This document shows, piece by piece, positions 57,654 through 64,000 of a stretch of 64,000 nucleotides of DNA (position 1 is its first letter; each line of letters opens with the position of its first letter). The notes below the pieces were generated by a model, which worked only from the letters and a program-made list of their open reading frames with translations, had not been told where the DNA came from and did not search any database. Source of the stretch: Rhodothermales bacterium (GTDB lineage: Bacteria > Bacteroidota > Rhodothermia > Rhodothermales > VXPQ01); the NCBI GenBank assembly GCA_022825385.1, contig JAJDWX010000011.1, positions 62,001 through 126,000 on the forward strand. Direction: 5' to 3'. The translations under genes were made by a program, and so were the position numbers.

Positions 57654-60599
57654 CTATTCGGGACTGGTTTCCCCGGCAAGCGCTTCTTCGTATCGCTCGT
57701 CCGCCGTCCGGTATTCTTCCGCAGACCGCCTGAGCGTAGAGTCCTCGAAAATGTCCGCAAGGCGTCCGCTGAGCGCCGCCGCGGCTTCGTAATCGTTCAC
57801 CTGGAGATAAATGCCCCGGAGTATTTGCAAATACGATCCGGCGCGTTCCAGTTCGCGGGTCGTAACCGCCCGTTCGAGGCGGCGCAGCAGCATCGGTTCG
57901 GCGCCTTTCGCCACATCCACCGCCTTTGTGACATAACCGGCTTCGAAATAGGCCCGCGCCAGCAACAGGTACGACTGCTCGTCGCCGGGAATCGTATCGA
58001 AGGGAACCTTGGCCATGAGCGTATCGAGCAAGGCGCCCGCCTGCTCCGCTTCTCCGGCCAACGCAAGGGACTGGGCGGTATGGGCGAAAATATTCCGGTA
58101 ATTGTCCACCATCCTCCGGGTGGTTTCGTCGTAATAGACGGTCGGATCGTTCAGGTTGCGGAACCGGAACTGCTCCAGAATGCGCGGCGCGACGGACGGC
58201 ACCACGCGCCCGAACGGCTCTCCATGCCGGACAGGCGCGACCTTCAGCGCCTGGCCTTCAAGATGGAAAAATTCCTGCAAGTCCAGTTGGCCGTCCGGGC
58301 TGACCGTCACCGCGAAATACACAGGCCGCCGCCACCCTTCGCGCGCATTGGTGGCCACAATGTCCAGCGAGGCCTGGTCGGCGACGTACAACATGCCGTA
58401 TTCGTCGTTATAGGGCCGGCCCTCCAGCCGCCAGCGCATCGGGTTCATGATCAAACTGGAGTCGACGCCGGGAAGAGACATCTCGGATTCTGCGGCGAAC
58501 CGATCCGTATTCGCCGGTATTTCGATCTCCCGCGGGGTCCAGGGCGCCACGCGAATCTGGTCGATCATGTCATCCGACATGGTGAAGGAAACCGGCGGCG
58601 AGTCCCGCGACCATTGATGCTTGAGCTGCCGGATGTACCAGGGCGTATTGAGCAACGACAGGTTCACGACGCGCACATCCCTTCGCGTGCCCTCGACTTC
58701 CTGCAAATACCAGAGCGGAAACGTGTCGTTGTCCCCATTGGTGAACAGGAGGGCCTCTTCTTCCAGCCCGTTCAGCAGGTTCCAGGCGTAATCCGGCGCC
58801 ACGTAATGGCCGGAACGGTCGTGCTCGAACCAGTTTTCCTGAATCATCCAGGCAGGCACGGCAAGAAACAGGAGCGCGCCCAACGCCAGCATGGCGGCGC
58901 GAACCTTGGGCCCGCTCCACCTGTTTTCGAGCAGTCCGCGCAAGGAATAGAGCAGACTGACCGCACCCAATCCTGTCCAGAAGGAAAAAGCGAAGAAACT
59001 GGCCACATAGGCATAGTCCCGCTCCCGGGGCTGCAACGGCGTCTGGTTCAGATACACCACAATGCCGAGGCCGGTGATAAGAAACAGCGTAAGTACGCTT
59101 GACGCCCGCCGCCAGTCCCGACGGAAGTGAAATCCGGCGCCGAGCAGCCCGAGCAGCAAGGGCAACGCATAATATCCGTTGCGGGACGCCCGCGAGGAAG
59201 GCGTTGTCGCAATCTGCGCGCCGCTCCCGGCCTCCTCGGCGGCAGAGGGGTACGCCTCCGGCAAGCACAGGTCCTGACCGGAGGCCAGGCGGTAATTTTC
59301 GCAAATACGCCGGTCGATAAACCCGAACCCGGTCGCGTACGGCGCATTCTGCTCGTCGCTTGCCCGGCCCACGAATTGCCACAGGAAATAGCGGACGTAC
59401 ATATGTTGAATCTGGTAGTCCCAGAAGAACTGCCAGTCCGAATCGTACCGGGCGTACGAGGCGTGATGCGACGGTTCCGGCGAATACCTGCGGGGAAAGA
59501 ATTTCTCCTGCGAAAAATCGATGGATCGGGTGCGGTCGTCGAAAGAATGTCCTTTCAGCAGGGGCAGTTGGCCGTATTGTTCGCGTTTCAGGTAGGAAAC
59601 GATGGCCTCGGTCGTTTCCGGGTCGTTCTCGTCGATGGGCGGATCGGCGGCGCTGCGAATGAAAATCAGGGCATAGGTCGAATATCCGATCAGCACCACC
59701 ACGAAACTCAAGGCCGCCAGGTTGGCTGCGGCCCACCCTCGCTTGTGCGTGTACCATACGCCGAACGCGGCGGCGGCCACAACGAACAGCGCAAACAGCA
59801 CGGGGCTCCCGGTCTGCCCGGCTATGGAAGGCAGATACTGCACAACGCCGGGATAGACGACCAGAAAAACGACCACCGAAATACATCCGGTCCACAGGAT
59901 GCCCCGCCATCGCTGCGCCATGCCCCAGGAGGGCTTGTCTATTTCCGTAAAATAAACGATGAGGGCAATATAGAATACGGCCAGCAGGTTGAGCAGATGC
60001 ACCCCGATGGCAAGGCCCACCAGGTAGGAAATGAGCACCAGGTAGCGGTGCGCGTACCGTCCCGCCGGGCGCGGGTCCCCGGCGAAGGCCCGCTCTTCCT
60101 TGCGGGTTTCCTCGCTCCATTTCATAACCAGCCACACCACGAGGGCCGTAAAGCACATGGACAGACCGTATACTTCGGCCTCGACGGCGTTGAACCAGAA
60201 CGAATCCGTGGCGGCGAACGCGATGGCGCCCACGACGCCGCCCGTCAGGGTTGCGATGCGGTGTTCGGGAGACGGGTCTTCTTCGCCGCGTTCCTGCACG
60301 TGCCATTCGCGGACGAGGCGGACGATAATCAGGTGCGTGAGGAGCACCGTGACGGCGCTGGACAGCACGGACACGAAGTTCACGGAAAGCGCCACGTACG
60401 CCGTGGGCGCGAACATCGAAAAGAGGCGTCCGACCAGCATGTAGAACGGCGCGCCCGGCGGGTGAGATACTTCGAGCAGGTTGGCGATGGCGATAAATTC
60501 GCCCGCATCCCAGAAAGAGGCCGTCGGCGCTACGGTAAGCCCGTACAACGCGAGCGCGAACAGAAAAACGGCGCCCGCAACGATTCTATGCGTGGTCAT
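57654..60599 (-). CDS. DUF2723-family membrane protein (TMEM260/glycosyltransferase-like)
   Basis: 981 residues. An N-terminal multi-helix membrane domain with FALALYGLTVAPTASFWDAGEFIAIANLLEVSHPPGAPFY (DAGEF and HPPGAP are typical of DUF2723 and GT-C enzymes) and about 12 helices to residue 560; then a long soluble part with TPR-like helices at the end. Relatives include the mammalian TMEM260 O-mannosyltransferase, so an O-glycosylation role is plausible but not shown. It follows coxB by 205 bases on the same strand and ends at a terminator. Confidence 0.85.
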   Translation of the reverse strand: MTTHRIVAGAVFLFALALYGLTVAPTASFWDAGEFIAIANLLEVSHPPGAPFYMLVGRLFSMFAPTAYVALSVNFVSVLSSAVTVLLTHLIIVRLVREWHVQERGEEDPSPEHRIATLTGGVVGAIAFAATDSFWFNAVEAEVYGLSMCFTALVVWLVMKWSEETRKEERAFAGDPRPAGRYAHRYLVLISYLVGLAIGVHLLNLLAVFYIALIVYFTEIDKPSWGMAQRWRGILWTGCISVVVFLVVYPGVVQYLPSIAGQTGSPVLFALFVVAAAAFGVWYTHKRGWAAANLAALSFVVVLIGYSTYALIFIRSAADPPIDENDPETTEAIVSYLKREQYGQLPLLKGHSFDDRTRSIDFSQEKFFPRRYSPEPSHHASYARYDSDWQFFWDYQIQHMYVRYFLWQFVGRASDEQNAPYATGFGFIDRRICENYRLASGQDLCLPEAYPSAAEEAGSGAQIATTPSSRASRNGYYALPLLLGLLGAGFHFRRDWRRASSVLTLFLITGLGIVVYLNQTPLQPRERDYAYVASFFAFSFWTGLGAVSLLYSLRGLLENRWSGPKVRAAMLALGALLFLAVPAWMIQENWFEHDRSGHYVAPDYAWNLLNGLEEEALLFTNGDNDTFPLWYLQEVEGTRRDVRVVNLSLLNTPWYIRQLKHQWSRDSPPVSFTMSDDMIDQIRVAPWTPREIEIPANTDRFAAESEMSLPGVDSSLIMNPMRWRLEGRPYNDEYGMLYVADQASLDIVATNAREGWRRPVYFAVTVSPDGQLDLQEFFHLEGQALKVAPVRHGEPFGRVVPSVAPRILEQFRFRNLNDPTVYYDETTRRMVDNYRNIFAHTAQSLALAGEAEQAGALLDTLMAKVPFDTIPGDEQSYLLLARAYFEAGYVTKAVDVAKGAEPMLLRRLERAVTTRELERAGSYLQILRGIYLQVNDYEAAAALSGRLADIFEDSTLRRSAEEYRTADERYEEALAGETSPE

Positions 60600-60716
60600 G
60601 GGTGGAGGACATGTACGGGAATAAACATGCTACTGCTAACGCCGACCGGCGGCGGGCGTTTCATGGAGGCGGGGGCAAAAGACCGGAAAAGACGGGGCTT
60701 TGCCAAGGTTGCGCGG

Positions 60717-60743
60717 CAGTTATTCAGAATTTCCTAATAACTG
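60717..60743. repeat. Inverted repeat between coxB and the DUF2723 gene
   Basis: CAGTTATT (60717-60724) and AATAACTG (60736-60743), perfect 8-bp arms with an 11-base spacer. It lies in the 205-base gap. It may form a hairpin or an operator; no T tract follows on either strand. Confidence 0.5.
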
Positions 60744-60804
60744 ATTCGGCGCGTGCATATCCCCGCTGCAAGCCCCGCGCCGCTCCATATTCCGTAGCAA
60801 CCCC

Positions 60805-61575
60805 CTACGCCCCGGCCCGCTCGTACTGCTCCGCCAGCCAGGCGGCGTAGCCCTCCGCCGTGTGCACCGTAAAGTAGCCGCGCATGCGATAATGCCCCAC
60901 GCCGCAGAGTTGCGCGCACGCGATTTCCCAATCGCCCGTGCGGATGGGCGTGAAATACAACGGAATGGACAATCCTGGAATCGCGTCCTGCTTCACCCGC
61001 ATTTCCGTAAGGGTGAAACTGTGGATCACATCCTTGGACGTAAGGTGCACGATGACCGGCTTGTCCACGGGTACGTGCATCTCGTTGACGGTCACGATGT
61101 CGTCCGCCGCCGCCGGGTCGTCCGGCTTTAACCCGATCGGGTTGGTTTGCAGGTCCACCAGATGGATGTCCCGCTCGCCGAATACGCCGTCGGGTCCCGG
61201 ATAATGGATATTCCACGCGAACTGCTCCGCAATCACATGCACCACCGTGGATTCTTCCTCGGACGGATAGTTCGCCTCGGCGCGCAGCGTCGCCCAGGTA
61301 GGAATCGCGAACGCAAAAAGCAGCACCAGTTCCGCCACGACCACGCCCACCTCCTGATAGGTCGAGAAGTGCGACTTGGCGCCGTAGTAGTCCGCTTTGG
61401 GGTTTCTGGAAGCCCGGAACCGGTACAACGTGTAGAGAAAGAACGGCGCCCAAATGAGGAAAAGCACCAGCATCAACCAGTGCACCAGCCCCATCATGGC
61501 GTCGATTTCCGCGCTGTGCGCCGACGCCGCTTCGGGCAACCCAAGGTAATTTGTAAGATCAAGCCACTTTAGCAT
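60805..61575 (-). CDS. coxB: Cytochrome c oxidase subunit II
   Basis: 256 residues. Two N-terminal membrane helices, then a CuA cupredoxin domain with IHSFTL and the CuA loop CAQLCGVGHYRM, in which the usual Glu of CxExC is Gln (its backbone carbonyl is a ligand, so CuA can still form). No C-terminal haem c domain, so it is an aa3-like oxidase without fused cytochrome. It lies last in the oxidase cluster, separated from coxA by four genes. Confidence 0.93.
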   Translation of the reverse strand: MLKWLDLTNYLGLPEAASAHSAEIDAMMGLVHWLMLVLFLIWAPFFLYTLYRFRASRNPKADYYGAKSHFSTYQEVGVVVAELVLLFAFAIPTWATLRAEANYPSEEESTVVHVIAEQFAWNIHYPGPDGVFGERDIHLVDLQTNPIGLKPDDPAAADDIVTVNEMHVPVDKPVIVHLTSKDVIHSFTLTEMRVKQDAIPGLSIPLYFTPIRTGDWEIACAQLCGVGHYRMRGYFTVHTAEGYAAWLAEQYERAGA

Positions 61576-61602
61576 GGGAACGATCAGGCGGATGGATTGG
61601 CG

Positions 61603-61926
61603 TTATAAGTCGGTTGCGCTCATGCGGTCGCGCGCATTTTCCCCTACCGGGCGGAGCGCGCCCTCCTCCGTCATGACCGCCTCTCCCCGGGCAAGCAGCC
61701 GGGCGCGGCGGCGCATACGCAGAAAAAACGCCCCGACGCCCCCGCCCACGACGCCGGTCACGCCGATGAGAAGCAGCATGGCCATGCTGATGCCCTGCGT
61801 CACGGGGTTGTCCCCGGCGCCGGCGCCCCAGCACATCTCGCAAGCAACCGCCGCATGAGGAAATAGCGCGAGGCACGCCAACGCGAGCGGCGGAAACAAG
61901 GCGGCGATACGACAAACGACGCGCAT
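61603..61926 (-). CDS. Small CxxC membrane protein in the oxidase cluster
   Basis: 107 residues. A signal-like N terminus is followed by CEMCWGAGAGDNPVTQG and a membrane segment SMAMLLLIGVTGVVGGGVGAFFL, then a basic cytosolic tail. The CxxC and the position suggest copper or redox handling for oxidase assembly, not proven. The ATG at 61926 shares a base with the TAA of the previous gene. Confidence 0.65.
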   Translation of the reverse strand: MRVVCRIAALFPPLALACLALFPHAAVACEMCWGAGAGDNPVTQGISMAMLLLIGVTGVVGGGVGAFFLRMRRRARLLARGEAVMTEEGALRPVGENARDRMSATDL

Positions 61927-62135
61927 TACAACCTGCCTCCGGCGATGTACCCCGTACGCGCCACTTTTTTCAGGAAACGCCTGCCGTAGAACGCCAGCGC
62001 GGCGGCAAGCGCAAAGGCAACCGCGGCGGCCGCGATAGACAGCGCGCCGCCGTCCGCAAGCGCCCATGCCCCGAAACCGAGGGACAGCAGCGCCGAGGCC
62101 GCGATGAACACGATATGGAAGGCTTTCAACGACAC
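61926..62135 (-). CDS. Small two-helix membrane protein in the oxidase cluster
   Basis: 69 residues. Two hydrophobic segments (about 4-22 and 28-48) followed by a basic end (YGRRFLKKVARTGYIAGGRL). The start is a GTG at 62135, just after the subunit IV stop. No family recognised; small hydrophobic proteins often accompany oxidase genes. Confidence 0.6.
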   Translation of the reverse strand: MSLKAFHIVFIAASALLSLGFGAWALADGGALSIAAAAVAFALAAALAFYGRRFLKKVARTGYIAGGRL

Positions 62136-62137
62136 GG

Positions 62138-62461
62138 TCAGAATCCGAAAATTTCGGTGCCCCCCTGGTCTACGTAATACACGCTCAGGATCAGAAACAT
62201 CGCCAGCAAAAGTCCCAGGCTCAGCCACACCAGCCATCGGACGATCTGCTCCTCCGAAACAAGGTGCATGAAATACGCCGCCACGAGCCCGGCCTTGACG
62301 GTCGCGATCAGCAAGGCGACAATGAGCGCGGGCGCGAAGGGCAGTTCAAGATACCCCACGACGACGGTGACCACCGTAAGGACGGCCAACGACGCAAAAA
62401 CGAACATGTACACGCGAACGTGCTTTTTTATTTCCTCGATGGAATGTCCTGTATCGCTCAT
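62138..62461 (-). CDS. Cytochrome c oxidase subunit IV, bacterial type
   Basis: 107 residues, three membrane helices. HIREYMFVF-like start (KKHVRVYMFVF), KAGLVAAYFMHL and the short length match the bacterial subunit IV/COX4_pro family of aa3/caa3 oxidases. It lies directly downstream of coxC, 38 bases away. Confidence 0.85.
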   Translation of the reverse strand: MSDTGHSIEEIKKHVRVYMFVFASLAVLTVVTVVVGYLELPFAPALIVALLIATVKAGLVAAYFMHLVSEEQIVRWLVWLSLGLLLAMFLILSVYYVDQGGTEIFGF

Positions 62462-62499
62462 AATGCGCGGTATGTTGTCCAGGCTGCGCGCCCGGCGTG

Positions 62500-63150
62500 T
62501 TAAAGCAGATAAATCGTCGGAAAGAGGAATATCCAAACGAGATCGACGAAATGCCAGTACAGCCCGGCGATCTCGATCCGGTTCGTGAACCGTTTCGGGT
62601 CGGTCTTCCACATGCGGGCGCCCGGCCACATGAAATACATGTTGACGAGAATGCCGCCGATCACGTGCAAGCCGTGCAAGCCGGTCAGCACGAAGTAGAT
62701 GGCGAGAAAATTATTCTCGGCGGGAAGATACCCGTGGCTGAACTTTTCGCCGTACTCGAAGGCCTTTACGACAAGAAAGACGAAGCCGAGGGCAATGGTT
62801 GCGCCCATGTACAACCGGTACCGGTCGAAGCGCTGCATGGCGAGGGAGGCCCACGACATCACCATCGTGACGCTCGATCCGATAAGCACCATCGTGTTGA
62901 GCGTAGCCAGCGGCACGTTCAGAATGTCCGACGCCCGTTCGTACGCATGTCCCCCAACCATGCCGGGCCATTCGGGCGCCCCGATGCGCAGAAAAATATA
63001 CGCCGAGAACAGCCCCCCGAAGAGCATGACTTCGGAGGCAAGGAAAAGCCACACGCCGAGCTTTGCATTATTCACGCCCGTATCGGGGCGCGGGGCGACG
63101 GTGAATGGAATTTGCATGGCGGTCTGGATTCGCGAAACGGATGCTTGCAT
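62500..63150 (-). CDS. coxC: Cytochrome c oxidase subunit III
   Basis: 216 residues. Five-helix bacterial subunit III: KLGVWLFLASEVMLFGGLF, LNTMVLIGSSVTM, a Glu in LTGLHGLHVIGG and the end YWHFVDLVWIFLFPTIYL. It stabilises the catalytic core. Follows coxA by 24 bases. Confidence 0.94.
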   Translation of the reverse strand: MQASVSRIQTAMQIPFTVAPRPDTGVNNAKLGVWLFLASEVMLFGGLFSAYIFLRIGAPEWPGMVGGHAYERASDILNVPLATLNTMVLIGSSVTMVMSWASLAMQRFDRYRLYMGATIALGFVFLVVKAFEYGEKFSHGYLPAENNFLAIYFVLTGLHGLHVIGGILVNMYFMWPGARMWKTDPKRFTNRIEIAGLYWHFVDLVWIFLFPTIYLL

Positions 63151-63174
63151 AGGTAGGAAGGTTCCGGCGGCGGA

Positions 63175-64000
63175 CTAATTTTCCGACGCTTCGGCAGGCG
63201 GAACATCCTGCGGCCAGTAATCTTCGTCGTGGTCCGGGTGGCTGTATTCGTACGGATCCCGGTACACGGTCGGCAGGTCGCGGAAGTTGCCGTGTCCGAC
63301 CGGCGGCGACGGCGCGGCGGACCATTCGAGCGTCGTGGCGTTCCAGTGGTTGTCCGCGGCGGCCTTGCCCTTCTTCATGCTGACGAGCAGATTCACGATA
63401 AACGGAATCTGGAAAACGAACAGCACCCACGCGGCGATCGACATCACTTCGTTGTAAACGAGCACGTCCTGCGCATGGGCATAGATTTGCCCCCCGTCGT
63501 ACAGCCGTCGCGACACGCCGGCCAGCCCCTGAATGAGCATGGGGAAGAAAATAAAATTCATGCTGACGAGGGTGCCCCAGAAATGAATTTTTCCGAGGGT
63601 ATCGTTCATCGTTCGCCCGGTCATCTTCGGGAACCAGTAATAGATCCCGCCCATGAGCGCGAGAATGGTGCCCGGCGCCACCACGTAATGGAAATGTCCG
63701 ATCACGTAATAGGTGTCGTGCAGGGGAATGTCCGTGGCGGCCAGTCCCAGCGGCAACCCGGTAAGCCCGCCAATGCCGAACATGGGCAGAAAGCCCAGCG
63801 CAAAAAGCATGGGCGTCGTAAATCGAATGGAACCGCCCCACAGCGAAAGAAATAGCGCCGTGAGAATAATCACCGACGGGATCGATATGATCATCGTGGT
63901 GGTCTGGAAGAAGGTGCTCATCACCTGGCCCATGCCGGTAATGAACATGTGGTGCGCCCAGACGATGAACGACATGAACCCGAGGAAAACAAGCGAGTAG
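63175..64000 (-). CDS. coxA: Cytochrome c oxidase subunit I, C-terminal part (5' end outside window)
   Basis: The minus-strand frame is open to the window edge; 275 residues are visible. The motif WAHHMF, GLTGLPLGLAATDIPLHDTYYVIGHFHYVVAPG supplies the haem a/a3 ligand histidines, typical of the aa3 superfamily. The first about 290 residues, with the CuB cross-linked tyrosine region, are missing. It is the first gene of the visible oxidase cluster. Confidence 0.95.
   Translation of the reverse strand, partial: YSLVFLGFMSFIVWAHHMFITGMGQVMSTFFQTTTMIISIPSVIILTALFLSLWGGSIRFTTPMLFALGFLPMFGIGGLTGLPLGLAATDIPLHDTYYVIGHFHYVVAPGTILALMGGIYYWFPKMTGRTMNDTLGKIHFWGTLVSMNFIFFPMLIQGLAGVSRRLYDGGQIYAHAQDVLVYNEVMSIAAWVLFVFQIPFIVNLLVSMKKGKAAADNHWNATTLEWSAAPSPPVGHGNFRDLPTVYRDPYEYSHPDHDEDYWPQDVPPAEASEN

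Noticed and set aside
1-64000. tRNA, rRNA, CRISPR arrays, insertion sequences and prophage genes
   Set aside because: No T-loop consensus, direct-repeat array, transposase or integrase was found on either strand.

Overview
The window is a GC-rich, gene-dense chromosomal segment with 66 recognised protein genes (the first and last are cut by the window edges), no tRNA or rRNA gene, no insertion sequence and no CRISPR array that I could find. Gene content points to a Bacteroidota-like bacterium, most likely from the Rhodothermales/Balneolales side. It carries a TonB receptor with a carboxypeptidase-like N-terminal domain, PorV/PorQ-type barrels, surface proteins with type IX-style C-terminal sorting domains, a DUF2723 membrane protein, bacillithiol genes (bshA, ypdA) and aa3-type oxidase genes with a small subunit IV. 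The lineage is an inference from content; no rRNA is present to confirm it.

Layout. 1-9 kb: the end of shikimate kinase, an rnhB-murF-hydrolase group on the minus strand, then rho, radC, glyS, tadA and ypdA on the plus strand. 9-19.5 kb: a heptahaem TPR lipoprotein, then a complete minus-strand outer-membrane operon (TonB receptor, 1176-residue sorted surface protein, PorV-like barrel) bounded by a TTGACA-17-TAACAT promoter and a strong intrinsic terminator. 19.5-24.7 kb: tatA, gatA, sucD, engB, serA. 25-30 kb: aroA, an MGMT-family gene, murB and a partial cytochrome c maturation set (ccmB, ccmC, ccmD-like, ccmE). 30-35 kb: mgtE, rsmA, a secreted TPR protein, bioY and a CPBP-family membrane protein. 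35-39.6 kb: a tightly overlapping four-gene envelope operon (lipoprotein, beta-propeller with sorting domain, two PorV/PorQ-like barrels). 39.8-45 kb: M50 protease, aspC, coaD, rsmD, an actin-like-fold candidate and a pseudopilin-like protein. 45-54 kb: pdxJ-hicA-hicB-era, pdxB, a barrel protein, bshA, tonB, a metallo-beta-lactamase-fold hydrolase, an LptF/G permease and rsmI. 54-57.5 kb: two overlapping small unknown genes, a tandem-DoxX protein next to a ten-base C run, hpf, ybeY with an unknown coupled partner, and a cold-shock protein. 57.6-64 kb: DUF2723 protein and the cytochrome oxidase cluster, with coxA running off the right edge.

Themes. Envelope biogenesis dominates the accessory content: two independent surface operons contain PorV/PorQ-like barrels and sorted cargo, with a short TonB and an LptF/G permease elsewhere. 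Redox functions recur: bacillithiol synthesis and use, c-type cytochrome maturation with a Cys-type CcmE, a heptahaem lipoprotein and terminal oxidase. Vitamin B6 synthesis by the deoxyxylulose-phosphate-dependent route is represented by pdxB and pdxJ, with serA as a plausible serC/PLP neighbour pathway. Most of the rest is ordinary housekeeping. The least explained items are the four-gene envelope operon, the tandem-DoxX/C-run/small-gene locus, the toxin-antitoxin pair coupled to era, the actin-like plus pseudopilin-like pair, and an intrinsic terminator with no gene in front of it.
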